Assembly: GCF_000187465.1 (NCBI RefSeq)
Contig: NZ_GL732439.1
Coordinates: forward strand, 1,139,518-1,203,517
Direction: 5' to 3'
DNA from: Streptococcus infantis ATCC 700779
GTDB lineage: Bacteria; Bacillota; Bacilli; Lactobacillales; Streptococcaceae
DNA length: 64,000 nt
This document shows, in pieces, positions 23,040 to 31,885 of the stretch; position 1 is the stretch's first letter, and every line of letters begins with the position of its first letter. The notes below the pieces were generated by a model that saw only the letters and a program-made list of their open reading frames with translations, did not search any database and was not told the DNA's origin. Both the position numbers and the translations under genes were made by a program.

Positions 23040-23489
23040 ATGGCAAATCCAACATTTGGAGAAAAAAAAGAGGGAGTAACCTACAAAAATAGATATGGCG
23101 TTTATGCAGTCATACCTGATGCAAATCATGAAAAGATTATCCTCGTACAAGCTCCAAATGGTGCATGGTTCTTACCAGGAGGTGAAATTGAAGAAGGTGA
23201 AAATCACCTTGAAGCTCTCAAACGAGAGTTGATTGAAGAATTAGGATTTACAGCTGAAATCGGCACCTACTACGGGCAAGCTGATGAATACTTCTACTCT
23301 AGACATCGTGACACCTATTACTACAATCCAGCTTATCTCTATGAAGCTACTTCTTACCAAGAAATCCAAAAACCTCTGGAGGACTTCAATCACTTAGCTT
23401 GGTTCCCAATCGATGAAGCTATTTCTAACTTAAAACGTGGAAGTCACAAATGGGCGATTGAAGCTTGGAAAAAACAACATCAAATTTAA
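23040..23489 (+). CDS. Nudix hydrolase
   Basis: 149 aa with a complete Nudix box starting GGEIEEGENHLEALKREL and ending EELGF (pattern GX5EX7REUXEEXGU). It is preceded by GAAGGAGAATTTT. The family hydrolyses nucleoside diphosphate-X compounds, including oxidised nucleotides. Substrate not predictable. Stands alone downstream of clpE. Confidence 0.9.
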   Translation: MANPTFGEKKEGVTYKNRYGVYAVIPDANHEKIILVQAPNGAWFLPGGEIEEGENHLEALKRELIEELGFTAEIGTYYGQADEYFYSRHRDTYYYNPAYLYEATSYQEIQKPLEDFNHLAWFPIDEAISNLKRGSHKWAIEAWKKQHQI

Positions 23490-23552
23490 ACTATCTTTAC
23501 CAAATTTCCCAAAAAGTGCTATAATAGACATAGAAATACAGGAGGAAACCCT

Positions 23553-23852
23553 ATGAAGCTTATCAATACTACAAATTCACACTCGCAACTTGTTAAAAGT
23601 CAGCTAGAAAACACAGACGCAACGCTTGTAGAGGTTTATTCTGCGGGAAATACAGATGTTATTTTTACTCAGGCTCCACTTCATTACGAAATCCTCATTT
23701 CCAATAAACATCGTGCAATCCGTGAAAAAGAAATGGAAAAAATTAAAGAATTTTTCCTCAGTCGTAAAATTAATCAACAGGCTATTGATAAGGCAAATAT
23801 TAAAACCCTCTATTCTGATAAATTGATTGAGATTTCAATCCCTACAAAATAG
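23553..23852 (+). CDS. DUF1827 family protein
   Basis: 99 aa with ribosome site AGGAGGAAACCCT before the ATG. Conserved streptococcal/lactococcal small alpha/beta protein (MKLINTTNSHSQLV start, KEMEKIKEFFLSRKI middle, LIEISIPTK end). Function unknown. Own promoter is likely in the 63-bp gap (TATAAT at 23520-23525), and it has its own terminator. Confidence 0.85.
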   Translation: MKLINTTNSHSQLVKSQLENTDATLVEVYSAGNTDVIFTQAPLHYEILISNKHRAIREKEMEKIKEFFLSRKINQQAIDKANIKTLYSDKLIEISIPTK

Positions 23853-23862
23853 AATTAATCTA

Positions 23863-23893
23863 CCCTACAGTTAAAACTGCGGGGTTTTTTAAT
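23863..23893 (+). terminator. terminator after the DUF1827 gene
   Basis: Short GC-rich stem (CCCTACAGTT / ACTGCGGGG) followed by TTTTTT. Confidence 0.7.
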
Positions 23894-24024
23894 ACCTTTT
23901 CTTGTTTATATCTTTAAATAAATTATTGTGAATAAAGCTTTTATGTGAAAATTTCACATTTCAATCGAAAAATGTGAAAAATTTCGTTATAATAGATAGA
24001 GAGATTTTAATGAAGGAGTTTGAT

Positions 24025-24657
24025 ATGAAAGAAATAGTATACAGAGAAGCCAGGCTAGATGAATATCAAAAAATTGGAAAAGTGTTGGCTGGTGCCTTTA
24101 TGGACTACCCTTTCATGACTCTTATCAAAGATGATTTAAAAAAAACAGAATATTACCCAGCATTCTTAGAATTATTGGATAGCCTTCTGACCAAACTCTA
24201 TATCAAAGGAGAGACCTGTCTGATAGCTGAACAAGACGGGGAAATCATGGCCGTTGCCCTCCTGCAACAAAAGGATTTTTCCATTCTATCTTATTTGCTG
24301 AATGGTATGGTCAAGCTTTTCCGTTTTATTACTCCTCGCAATCTCTTGAAATATCTTGATTTGGTGGAACGTTCCGAACAGCATTTGAAAAGATCAGGAA
24401 ATTTTGACTGGTATTTGATGATGTTAGGTGTCAACGCTTCTAGTCAAAACCAAGGAATCGGGAGTGCTTTTCTACAAGAAGGTGTTGAACCTTATCTTAA
24501 ATCCAAAGGCTGCAAACGCTTGGGCTTGATTACTAGTACTGAAAAAAATGTTTGCTTCTATGAAAAAAACAAGTATGAATTACTAGATTCGATGATGTTA
24601 GAATACGGAACAAAATCTATTGGAAACTGGGCTTTTGTAAAAATCCTGGATAACTAA
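24025..24657 (+). CDS. GNAT family N-acetyltransferase
   Basis: 210 aa from the ATG preceded by AAGGAG at 6-bp spacing. Two upstream in-frame ATGs lack ribosome sites. C-terminal half carries the acetyl-CoA loop LGVNASSQNQGIGSAFLQEG and a late motif YEKNKYELLDS. Architecture resembles small-molecule N-acetyltransferases. It is the last chromosomal gene before the conjugative element and was convergent with metK before the insertion. Confidence 0.88.
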   Translation: MKEIVYREARLDEYQKIGKVLAGAFMDYPFMTLIKDDLKKTEYYPAFLELLDSLLTKLYIKGETCLIAEQDGEIMAVALLQQKDFSILSYLLNGMVKLFRFITPRNLLKYLDLVERSEQHLKRSGNFDWYLMMLGVNASSQNQGIGSAFLQEGVEPYLKSKGCKRLGLITSTEKNVCFYEKNKYELLDSMMLEYGTKSIGNWAFVKILDN

Positions 24658-24675
24658 TTTTCTTTGAAACAAAGT

Positions 24676-24692
24676 ATAAATTTCTAATTATC
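24676..24692 (+). repeat. right terminal inverted repeat of the ICE (int side)
   Basis: Sequence ATAAATTTCTAATTATC pairs with the left end 45522-45538 (reverse complement ATAAAAATCTAGTTATC), 14 of 17 matching. It marks the int-proximal end, next to the GNAT gene. Confidence 0.75.
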
Positions 24693-24806
24693 TTTTTATA
24701 TTTTCTTAAATGCTCGTAAAGCCTTATTCTATGTGCTTTCGAGTATTTTTACTGTAGGAAGATACTTCACGTTTCTTTGCATATTTCCTCATGTCTTAGC
24801 TGTCAG

Positions 24807-24829
24807 AAGTGGTAAATAAGTAGTAAATT
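24807..24829 (+). repeat. Int arm-type binding repeats, right end
   Basis: Two directly repeated copies of AGTRGTAAAT immediately outside the int stop codon. The same motif occurs twice at the left end (45453-45474). These are the DR2-like sites bound by the N-terminal arm domain of Tn916 integrase. Confidence 0.7.
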
Positions 24830-24840
24830 CATTTGTACTA

Positions 24841-26058
24841 CTAAGCAACAAGACGCTCCTGTTGCTTCTCTTTATTCAAGCGTTTCATTTCTGCCATTGC
24901 AGAATCGAATGTTGCATGTGCGTAATAGTTCAGCGTCATGGCTATATTAGCATGTCCCATAATGTACTGTAATGCCTTTGGATTCATTCCTGCATTTGCA
25001 TAGTTGGTACAGAATGTATGTCGCAAACTATGTGGAGTGATGTGTGGCAATTTATCCTCGTTATACTTATTGTATTTCTTAACAAGACCTTTCATCATGC
25101 CGTTGTAATCACTTGCCACTTTTGGATAGTTCTTTCTATTAAGAAAGAGGAAATCACTATATCCATCAATCTCAACACGCTTATCATTCTTTCGATTCGC
25201 TAACACTCGCTTAAATGCTTGATAGGCTTCTTCAACCATAGGAACTTGACGTTCGCCACTTTTGGTCTTTGGTGTTTCAATGTAGTACCCAATTTCAGTA
25301 TCTCTCAATAGCTGATGGTCTATATTGACAAGACGATTCTCAAAATCTAAATCTGGAAGTGTCAAACCACCAAACTCTGAAATACGAAGACCTGTTTTTA
25401 AGAGTATCAGAATTTCATCATAATTTTTGCTGTAGGTTTTATCAGCTTTTGCAAAGGCTAACAGTTTTTCTTCCTGTTCTTCTGTTAGTACGGTCTTAGG
25501 GACAGTATCATCATCAAGAACTGCTTTCAGTTGAAAGTCAAATGGATTCTTCCGAACACAATCATCTTGTATAGCAATATAGAATGAAGCCTTTAAAGAA
25601 CGTTTGTAGTTATTGATGGTTTGATAAGCATAACCATTTTCACTCATTCTAATAGCCCATTCTTTAGCGTCTGATGGCTTAATACTGTCAATACTTCTTA
25701 CACCTAACTTGTCTTTCTTCAAAATATCCATAAGATATTTGCGTCCAGTTTCAGTGTTTTTTCTAACCTTTGGTCTTTGAGCGTTCTGTTTTGCGTAAAG
25801 CTGGCAGAGTGTCATTTTCTTTCCTACAACATCAATACCATCATGAATGTCTTTCTGTAACTCTGCGATTTTCTCTCTAAGTGAGATACAATCACGCTTT
25901 CCTGCTGGTACTCGGTCTGTAGCCACAAGTTTCCACGAGTAAACAAATTGCGGTTCTCCAAATGAATCTATATATTTGTATAAGTATCTTCCGTCTTTTC
26001 GTTGGCTCTCTCCAGTCTTTAAGATTCGACCTTTATTGTCACGTCTTTTTTCTGACAT
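24841..26058 (-). CDS. int: Tn916 tyrosine integrase
   Basis: 405 aa, the Tn916 Int length. N-terminal arm-binding domain (about 1-80) is followed by a SAM-like core-binding domain and the catalytic domain. The tyrosine-recombinase residues are visible: Arg in LLKTGLRISEFG, His-x-x-Arg in HSLRHTF, His in MGHANI, and the nucleophile Tyr379 in NYYAHAT. It excises the element into a circle and reinserts it at AT-rich targets together with Xis. Last gene at the right end; reads outward. Confidence 0.97.
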   Translation of the reverse strand: MSEKRRDNKGRILKTGESQRKDGRYLYKYIDSFGEPQFVYSWKLVATDRVPAGKRDCISLREKIAELQKDIHDGIDVVGKKMTLCQLYAKQNAQRPKVRKNTETGRKYLMDILKKDKLGVRSIDSIKPSDAKEWAIRMSENGYAYQTINNYKRSLKASFYIAIQDDCVRKNPFDFQLKAVLDDDTVPKTVLTEEQEEKLLAFAKADKTYSKNYDEILILLKTGLRISEFGGLTLPDLDFENRLVNIDHQLLRDTEIGYYIETPKTKSGERQVPMVEEAYQAFKRVLANRKNDKRVEIDGYSDFLFLNRKNYPKVASDYNGMMKGLVKKYNKYNEDKLPHITPHSLRHTFCTNYANAGMNPKALQYIMGHANIAMTLNYYAHATFDSAMAEMKRLNKEKQQERLVA

Positions 26059-26139
26059 GGCATTTGCTCCTTTCCTTTATGGAAAGAGCCTTGATACGAC
26101 TTAATACTATTTTATCATATACAAGACCCTTTGGCGACG

Positions 26140-26343
26140 CTAGATTGCGTCCAATGTATCTATAATTTTTTCAAATTGTTTTCGTTTAATCTGAATACGA
26201 TTGCCATTCATAATCAGCCAATTTGCATTTTTATTTTCCTCTGCCAAGCGTCGTAGCTTGTTTTCGCCAATACGAAAATATTTTGACGCTTCTTCAATGG
26301 TTAGGGTATAACGTTCCCAAATAGGAATGTCAGTCTGCTTCAT
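26140..26343 (-). CDS. xis: Tn916 excisionase
   Basis: 67 aa, winged-helix MerR-like excisionase of Tn916 ([20 protein letters not shown] start, basic RRLAEENKN and KRKQFEKII parts). It binds DR1 sites at both ends and is required for efficient excision. It lies 81 bp upstream of int in the same orientation, with ribosome site AAAGGAGG. Confidence 0.95.
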
Positions 26344-26803
26344 AAAATCCTCCTTTCCAAATCACTTATTTGGATTTCATAAAAGTTGTTTTACCAGCAA
26401 TCGAACAGCTTTAGCAAAGCTCACGGGAGTTCCACCCCTGCATGGTTCTCATGTAGCCATACTCATTGCCTGCGACGGTTTTATCACGCTCGGACTATTG
26501 ACTGTATGGGAGTATCATTATCACGATAAGAATGTCGTTGCAGGCAATCCTGCTAAAGATTGCTTCTCGGATCACTAACATGAATCGCTCGCTATCTTTA
26601 TAAGATAGGTCATGGCGGTTAGTTCCGTTGGCTCTTTTCTTATCGAAACGTATTCGATTACTTTTATTCAGTTTTCAAAGAACAATGGCTCGTTAGCCTA
26701 TCAAAACACATTGAAAGCTCAATATGCTTTGGTGGAATAACAAACCTCCCTGTTCGGGAAGCGTGGAATGGTTTAGCACGCTTCCACGAAAGGAGAGAGG
26801 ATA
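26344..26803. other. intergenic segment between xis and orf8 in the ICE
   Basis: 460 bp. It holds a perfect hairpin GGAAGCGTG / CACGCTTCC at 26757-26785, just downstream of orf8, and a shorter CTATCTT / AAGATAG hairpin near 26594. A plus-strand open frame 26327-26578 (83 aa) corresponds in position to Tn916 orf5. It has no ribosome site and overlaps the xis start, so I do not call it a gene. Confidence 0.5.
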
Positions 26804-27034
26804 TTACTTAATTTCAAATGACAAAATCTTTGTAATCAGTCTGGTTTCCATTCTTCCACGTAAGACTTCATCAACGACCATACTTTGATTGCCATATTCA
26901 TCTTTCATAAGTCGTAGGGAACGCTTCGTTATGTACCCTCTGTAATGATGTAGAATCTGGTTAATCGCTTCGGTATCGCCATCTGTTGCCTTTACAATGA
27001 GAGGAAAGGGAATCATAGGATATTGTGTTTTCAT
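26804..27034 (-). CDS. orf8: Tn916 Orf8, HTH conjugative-transposon-like protein
   Basis: 76 aa (core IPFPLIVKATDGDTEAINQI), a small helix-turn-helix protein resembling sigma region 2 fragments found in many ICEs. The start overlaps the orf7 stop by 4 bp (ATGA), so the two are translated together. In Tn916 the orf7-orf8 transcript runs on into xis and int, and in the circular form into the transfer genes. Confidence 0.9.
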   Translation of the reverse strand: MKTQYPMIPFPLIVKATDGDTEAINQILHHYRGYITKRSLRLMKDEYGNQSMVVDEVLRGRMETRLITKILSFEIK

Positions 27035-27453
27035 TCTTCAAATTCCTCCATAAACTTTTTAATTAAGGCTAGTCCACTGGTTCTATGCCGATAGACAGTA
27101 GAACGGTTCAATTTCAACAGGTCTGCAATTTCTGAATCGCTCATGTCCATAAAGTAAAACAGCAGTAGAATTTCACGTTTCTTGTCTGGCAACTCACGTA
27201 ATGCTTCACTCAACAAATCATTTTCAACGCCTACTGATAACCCATTGAGTGTAAAAATCTGAAAGTCAGTTGAATAGTTATCTGTTGTCGCAAACTGGCT
27301 AACAAGATAATCGCCAACATCCGAAAAGGACACCTCACGCTTTGCAATCCTTGAAAGATAAAGCATATAATTCTTTCGCTCGTCTTCCATAGCACGTTTA
27401 CAGATATAGTCAAACTGATTTTCTATTGTGGTCTGAAAAGAAGATGGTTTCAT
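27031..27453 (-). CDS. orf7: Tn916 Orf7, sigma-70-like transcription factor
   Basis: 140 aa from the ATG with ribosome site AAAGGGGGTGAG 4-8 bp upstream. An in-frame GTG at 27462 abuts the ribosome site and is less likely. C-terminal region-4-like HTH: LPDKKREILLLFYFMDMSDSEIADLLKLNRSTVYRHR. In Tn916 it promotes its own transcription and that of orf8, xis and int after tet(M)-driven antisense relief. Confidence 0.92.
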   Translation of the reverse strand: MKPSSFQTTIENQFDYICKRAMEDERKNYMLYLSRIAKREVSFSDVGDYLVSQFATTDNYSTDFQIFTLNGLSVGVENDLLSEALRELPDKKREILLLFYFMDMSDSEIADLLKLNRSTVYRHRTSGLALIKKFMEEFEE

Positions 27454-27739
27454 GTTTCTCACCCCCTTTCTGTCTAGGAAAGGAAGTGAGCCTTGCTCGT
27501 TTATCTCCTTTCACTCTTAGTCCCAATGTGAAAGGGGGATTTGTTGCATTACTGATAAATAAACTTTGTAAAAAAGTTCTGAATAGCCAAAAAAGCATAT
27601 AAACAGATTTATTTCTCTGTTTACATGCTTCTGTTATTCTATCTATATGATTTATAAAACCACATTGGTGGACGTACTTATCTATTGCAGATAGACGACT
27701 TTTTTTGACAAGAACCCAATGTAAGGAAATTTATTGTAT

Positions 27740-27832
27740 ATGATGTACTTCATGGCGACGTTGACCTCCAACAAACCGCCATTTGGAAGTAATATACAAT
27801 ATTTTAACAGCGTAAATAGCACTACCATATAA
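27740..27832 (+). CDS. possible 30-aa peptide, position of Tn916 orf10
   Basis: ATG-ATG start with AAGGAAA 12-18 bp upstream, 30 codons (begins MMYFMATLTSNKPP), and a stop inside the left arm of the terminator at 27818-27866. Position and strand match what I recall as orf10 of Tn916. No recognisable domain. It could be a leader peptide of an attenuator rather than a functional protein. Confidence 0.35.
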   Translation: MMYFMATLTSNKPPFGSNIQYFNSVNSTTI

Positions 27833-27866
27833 CGGTTTTTTTTATTGGCGTTTAGTAGTGCTTTTT
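27818..27866 (+). terminator. terminator upstream of orf9
   Basis: Stem AGCACTAC / GTAGTGCT with a 29-base AT-rich loop, followed by TTTTTATT on the plus strand, 92 bp before the orf9 start. Confidence 0.6.
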
Positions 27867-27957
27867 ATTAAATATAAACCTATAAACCATATAACACGTT
27901 TTTCTATACCTGTTTTTAATTCAGTAGGAACAATAAAATGTATAGAGGTGGTCTACT

Positions 27958-28311
27958 ATGCGTAAAAAAGAAGATAAATATGATTTTAGAGCCTTTGGTT
28001 TAGCCATTAAAGAAGCTCGATTGAAACGAGGTTTAACTCGTGAACAAGTGGGAGCATTGATTGAAATTGACCCACGGTACTTAACTAATATTGAAAATAA
28101 AGGGCAACACCCCAGCATACAAGTTCTTTATGACCTTGTATCGTTACTTCATGTTTCCGTTGATGAATTTTTCTTACCTGCTAATAACTTGGTAAAAAGC
28201 ACCCGACGATTACAGATAGAGAAATACATGGATAGCTTTACAGACAAAGAACTATCCTTAATGGAATCTTTAGCCAGCGGTATCAACGAAGCAAGAAACA
28301 TCGAAGACTAA
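27958..28311 (+). CDS. orf9: Tn916 Orf9, Xre-family repressor
   Basis: 117 aa with an N-terminal HTH_3 domain ([24 protein letters not shown]). It is transcribed opposite to orf7 and tet(M). In the Tn916 model Orf9 represses the orf7 promoter; transcription from tet(M) entering antisense to orf9 lowers it and activates mobility. Intact here, unlike in elements where Tn917 interrupts it. Confidence 0.93.
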   Translation: MRKKEDKYDFRAFGLAIKEARLKRGLTREQVGALIEIDPRYLTNIENKGQHPSIQVLYDLVSLLHVSVDEFFLPANNLVKSTRRLQIEKYMDSFTDKELSLMESLASGINEARNIED

Positions 28312-28337
28312 TTAAAAGAATCCATACATAACGGAAA

Positions 28338-28380
28338 GAGCCGATAAAATGAGATTGTATTAATCTCATTTTATCGGCTC
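28338..28380. terminator. bidirectional terminator between orf9 and orf6
   Basis: Perfect 19-bp inverted repeat (left arm 28338-28356, right arm 28362-28380, 5-base loop). It contains the last three codons and stop of orf6 and stands 27 bp after the orf9 stop, so it can end both convergent transcripts. Confidence 0.8.
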
Positions 28381-28565
28381 TGCGTCTTTGCGTCTGGCTC
28401 TGTAATCACAGTTACTTTGAACTGCTTTATTTCAATTAAATTTTCTTGTCTGCATTTCGGACAATAGAGGGGGAATTTTTTTAATTCAGTATCTTCCCTT
28501 ATCTTTAATCGTGTTTTATTTCCACATACAGGACACAATATCCACTTGTAGTTTATAATAACTAT
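28371..28565 (-). CDS. orf6: Tn916 Orf6, cysteine-rich KTR protein, non-ATG start
   Basis: Open frame of 64 codons downstream of tet(M), with two CPxC zinc-ribbon pairs (LCPVCGNKTR and YCPKCRQEN). It ends in the terminator stem. The frame opens after a TAA at about 28578. The only codon placed correctly behind AAAGGAGGAG is ATA (28563-28565); no ATG, GTG or TTG lies near the ribosome site. A TTG nine codons on would cut into the first CxxC. This is known as a small zinc-ribbon protein of unknown function in Tn916-like elements. It is translated only if ATA initiates. Confidence 0.65.
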   Translation of the reverse strand: MVIINYKWILCPVCGNKTRLKIREDTELKKFPLYCPKCRQENLIEIKQFKVTVITEPDAKTQSR

Positions 28566-28656
28566 CTCCTCCTTTACACTTTAATTCAAATCTTTATTAA
28601 AAAATATTTCATCTTATTTAACAAGAAACCATATTTATATAACAACATAAAATACA

Positions 28657-30576
28657 CTAAGTTATTTTATTGAACATATATCGTACTTTATCTATCCGAC
28701 TATTTGGACGACGGGGCTGGCAAACAGGTTCACCGGTAGTAACATGGTACCCTTTTAACTCTGTTAAACAAACACTACGTCCATTTGTAAAGAAAGTTAA
28801 ATCACTACGATATTCTTGAATACACCGAGCAGGGATTTCTCCACTAAGAATGACCTCATTATTTTTCAATTGAGTGTCTACGATGTTCGCACAATATTTA
28901 GGAGCATCGGTGTATGCTCGTGAAAGATATTCCTGTGGCGCATAAATTTTAAAACTAAGATATGGCTCTAACAATTCTGTTCCAGCTTTTTTTAAGACTT
29001 GTTCCAATACAATAGGAGCAAGCATCCGAAAATCTGCTGGGGTACTAACAGGGCTATAGTATAAGCCATACTTAAAACAGATTTTACAGTCCGTCACATT
29101 CCAACCATACAATCCTTGTTCACAGCCATAGCGTATCCCTTCCATAACTGCATTTTGAAATGATTGATTTAAGTATCCAAGAGAAACCGAGCTCTCATAC
29201 TGCATTCCACTTCCCAACGGAAGCGGTGATACAGATAAACCAATGGAAGCCCAGAAAGGATTCGGTGGAACTTCGATGTGAATGGTATACTCTGCTTTTT
29301 TTAACGGTCTTTCCATATAAATGACTGTAGGCTCTTTTAGTTCTATCTCCACATGATACTTTTCTTGCAGCAGAGCACAAGTCACTTCCATTTGTACTTT
29401 CCCTAAGAAAGAAAGTATGATTTCATGTGTCGCAGAATCCACATAATATCGCAGAAGCGGGTCACTGTCGGAGATTTCTAAAAGTGCATCAAGTAACATT
29501 TCCCTTTGTTGAGGTTTGCTCGGTTCAACAGTCGTTTGCAGCAGAGGGAGGGGATTTTCAATTCTCTCTCTCTGTGGCAATAGCTTTGTATCTCCAAGAA
29601 CACTATTTAACTTCAAAAACTCATTCTGCAAAATAACAATTTCCCCGGAATAAGCCTTATCGATTTTACATAATTCACCATTTATTGAAGTATACATTTC
29701 TGTAATTTTTATTTTTTCCTTTTCCGATATTCTAACCGAATCTCGCAAATGCAGTACGCCACTATAAAGACGTATATATGCAAGACGCTGTCTTTTTTCC
29801 GAATACTCAATTTTGAAAACTTTTCCGCAAAGTTCAGACTGACCTCGATGTGTTGATGAATAAAATTTATTCGTAATCACTTCTATAAGGTTATCAATCC
29901 CTATATTGTTTTTTGCACTTCCGTGATAAACAGGGAACAGGGAACAATTATGAAATCTTATGCTTTCCTCTTGTTCGAGTTCCAATGCTTCTAATGATTT
30001 ACCGGACATATATTTCTCTAAAAGGTCATCGTTTCCCTCTATTACCGTATCCCATTGTTCAGATTCGGTAAAGTTCGTCACACACATATTAGGATACAGT
30101 TCTACCTTCTGTTTGATTACAATTTCGGCAGAAAGTTTCTCTTTAATATCCTGATAAACCGTTGATAAATCAATTCCATTTTGGTCAATCTTATTGATAA
30201 AAAAGATTGTGGGAATCCCCATTTTCCTAAGTGCATGAAATAATATACGAGTTTGTGCTTGTACGCCATCTTTTGCAGAAATCAGTAGAATTGCCCCATC
30301 TAAAACTGATAATGAACGATATACTTCTGCTAAGAAATCCATATGTCCTGGCGTGTCTATGATGTTCACCTTCGTATTTTCCCACTGAAAAGAGGTTATT
30401 CCTGTCTGAATTGTAATTCCTCTCTGACGTTCTAAAAGCGTATTATCCGTCCTCGTTGTACCTTTGTCCACGCTTCCTAATTCTGTAATCGCTCCACTGT
30501 TATATAATAAGCTTTCTGTTAAGGTAGTTTTTCCCGCATCAACATGAGCTAAAACTCCAATATTAATAATTTTCAT
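28657..30576 (-). CDS. tet(M): tetracycline resistance ribosomal protection protein Tet(M)
   Basis: 639 aa starting [24 protein letters not shown] lies 7-11 bp upstream. An in-frame ATG at 30591 overlaps the leader stop and is not used. EF-G-like GTPase: G1 AHVDAGKT, G2 RGITI, G3 DTPGH, G4 NKID, followed by EF-G domains II-V with the C-terminal helix. It displaces tetracycline from the 30S A site at the cost of GTP. Expression is set by the leader attenuator 30592-30883. Intact, so tetracycline and minocycline resistance is expected. Confidence 0.98.
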   Translation of the reverse strand: MKIINIGVLAHVDAGKTTLTESLLYNSGAITELGSVDKGTTRTDNTLLERQRGITIQTGITSFQWENTKVNIIDTPGHMDFLAEVYRSLSVLDGAILLISAKDGVQAQTRILFHALRKMGIPTIFFINKIDQNGIDLSTVYQDIKEKLSAEIVIKQKVELYPNMCVTNFTESEQWDTVIEGNDDLLEKYMSGKSLEALELEQEESIRFHNCSLFPVYHGSAKNNIGIDNLIEVITNKFYSSTHRGQSELCGKVFKIEYSEKRQRLAYIRLYSGVLHLRDSVRISEKEKIKITEMYTSINGELCKIDKAYSGEIVILQNEFLKLNSVLGDTKLLPQRERIENPLPLLQTTVEPSKPQQREMLLDALLEISDSDPLLRYYVDSATHEIILSFLGKVQMEVTCALLQEKYHVEIELKEPTVIYMERPLKKAEYTIHIEVPPNPFWASIGLSVSPLPLGSGMQYESSVSLGYLNQSFQNAVMEGIRYGCEQGLYGWNVTDCKICFKYGLYYSPVSTPADFRMLAPIVLEQVLKKAGTELLEPYLSFKIYAPQEYLSRAYTDAPKYCANIVDTQLKNNEVILSGEIPARCIQEYRSDLTFFTNGRSVCLTELKGYHVTTGEPVCQPRRPNSRIDKVRYMFNKIT

Positions 30577-30591
30577 GTGATTTTCCTCCAT

Positions 30592-30678
30592 TCAAAAGCC
30601 CAAAAGGGCATAAAAATCCCAGTGATAAATACTCTTATCACTGGGATTTTTATGCATAACCATAGGCATACAAAGCAT
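30592..30678 (-). CDS. orf12: tet(M) leader peptide (Orf12)
   Basis: 28 codons, starting MLCMPMVMHKNPSDKS and ending FYALLGF, 15 bp before the tet(M) ATG. The sequence encodes its own terminator (30609-30654). In the Tn916 model the ribosome moves through this peptide when charged tRNA accumulates under tetracycline and opens the terminator. Confidence 0.9.
   Translation of the reverse strand: MLCMPMVMHKNPSDKSIYHWDFYALLGF
30609..30654 (-). terminator. tet(M) attenuator hairpin inside orf12
   Basis: Perfect 19-bp arms (30609-30627 and 30636-30654) with an 8-base loop; the minus strand runs into TTTTTATG. This is the last transcription barrier before tet(M). Confidence 0.85.
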
Positions 30679-30799
30679 ACAGATATTCTCCGGATACTTT
30701 AGAATCACATGATAAAGGTATTCTTAAACTGGGTACAAAAAACTAAGCCCTCCTAAAAAAGGACATCCAATTATTTGTTCGCACTATCAAATTGACAGT

Positions 30800-30823
30800 T
30801 TATTTAAGAATACCTTGCCGCAT
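30800..30823 (-). CDS. putative 7-aa peptide in the tet(M) leader
   Basis: Minus-strand ATG-CGG-CAA-GGT-ATT-CTT-AAA-TAA (MRQGILK), with AAAAGGAG 10 bp upstream and the promoter 30855-30883 about 32 bp before its ATG. Its last five codons form the left arm of a stem that can pair with 30714-30731 (AAGGTATTCTTAAA against TTTAAGAATACCTT). It is therefore placed to sense ribosome movement. No protein function is claimed. Confidence 0.5.
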   Translation of the reverse strand: MRQGILK

Positions 30824-30854
30824 ATTTATTAACTCCTTTTAAATAGATACTTAA

Positions 30855-30883
30855 ATAATAGCACGTAAGAGCATATTTGTAAA
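30855..30883 (-). promoter_or_regulatory. tet(M) promoter
   Basis: On the minus strand TTTACA (30883-30878), 17-bp spacer, TATTAT (30860-30855). Transcription should begin near 30848, giving a leader of about 270 nt before tet(M). Confidence 0.75.
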
Positions 30884-30952
30884 GGAATCTCCAATTTTTT
30901 ATCAAAGAGAGTACGTGATTACAAAATAGCTGTAATAATGTACCAATATTTG

Positions 30953-31885
30953 TTATTCTATAATCTTCCAATTACTCCCGTTCTTTTCAAGTACCAAATC
31001 AAATTGAGATACCTGCGTTGCTTTGGTCTGCTGGTCGATATACTCCACTGTCAGCGATACCGTGACTTGATTATCCTTACGATTGTGAATAGGATTTACC
31101 AGTTCTTGAAAGATGTACTCTTTTCCGATTGGTTTTAATATCCCGTCATTCACATAGTAGGAAAGTTCACTGGCTGTCGCTGTAGGATAGAGCTTGAAGA
31201 ACGTCGTTAAAAACTCATTGATTTCATTGGTTGTAATGGAATCAACCGTCCCCTCACTTTCAATGGCTTTTGGTTTATAACTTGATTTCTTAGGTATGTT
31301 GGTAATGGTCGGATTCTTAACCAGTACCATATTTCCAGAACCATCTACATAAACACTCACTATATAAGCAGAGTGGACGGTCTTTGTATTTTCTCCCTCT
31401 GTAATGAGCTGGTCTACACTGTAGGTTACATTAAACTCATTGTCGCCAGTTGGCTCTACCGTCCATATCTGAAATCCTCTTACAGAAGACGATACAGGAA
31501 TATCTTTGCGTACTGTATCAACATTGAGAGCTTGAAGTTCATCTGTCAGATAGCCTTTTAGACTTTCCATTCGATTATCAATGGACTTATCGGATTGCTC
31601 CCATGAATAGTAGACTTTCGCAAAGTTCTCTACAAAATTTTCTACATGATGAGTATCAACGTATTCCTTTTCTATGATAGTTGTTTCGTGAATAGTATGA
31701 GTATCTATAGCTGTAAAGTGCTTGAATATCGCAAAGCTGAAACTAAGCCCTAAAAGTACCCACAAGGCAATCACAACCTTTTTATGAGGATTGACCTTAT
31801 AGACACGAGGTTTCTTTTCCTTTGGTATCTGTTTTTCTTTATTCTGATTTTTTCTAAATTTCATCATTAAATCTTCCTTTCTCAT
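30953..31885 (-). CDS. orf13: Tn916 Orf13, VirB8-like conjugation protein (TcpC-like)
   Basis: 310 aa: short basic cytoplasmic part, one membrane helix (about residues 35-55) and a periplasm-side domain pair of the TcpC/VirB8 NTF2-like fold. It is part of the mating channel. The first ATG overlaps the orf14 stop by 4 bp. An alternative ATG at 31867 has the better ribosome site (GAAAGGAAG). Last gene of the transfer operon before tet(M). Confidence 0.92.
   Translation of the reverse strand: MRKEDLMMKFRKNQNKEKQIPKEKKPRVYKVNPHKKVVIALWVLLGLSFSFAIFKHFTAIDTHTIHETTIIEKEYVDTHHVENFVENFAKVYYSWEQSDKSIDNRMESLKGYLTDELQALNVDTVRKDIPVSSSVRGFQIWTVEPTGDNEFNVTYSVDQLITEGENTKTVHSAYIVSVYVDGSGNMVLVKNPTITNIPKKSSYKPKAIESEGTVDSITTNEINEFLTTFFKLYPTATASELSYYVNDGILKPIGKEYIFQELVNPIHNRKDNQVTVSLTVEYIDQQTKATQVSQFDLVLEKNGSNWKIIE

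Larger units (their letters stand above)
27463..27957. other. regulatory region between orf7 and orf9
   Basis: 495 bp without a large gene. It holds the divergent control region: a hairpin with 14 of 15 pairs at about 27594-27632 (AAGCATATAAACAGA / TCTGTTTACATGCTT), a TTGACA box near 27698, a possible 30-codon ORF at 27740-27832 and a plus-strand terminator at 27818-27866. The orf9 ribosome site GAGGTGGTCTACT is at its right edge. Confidence 0.6.

Noticed and set aside
24676..24681. Exact 6-bp coupling sequences of the ICE
   Set aside because: Terminal bases beside the inverted repeats differ at the two ends and the empty site is not in the window, so the coupling bases cannot be assigned.
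26327..26578. 83-codon plus-strand frame in the position of Tn916 orf5
   Set aside because: No ribosome site, overlaps the xis start on the other strand, and composition (many Cys, His, Phe) does not look coding.
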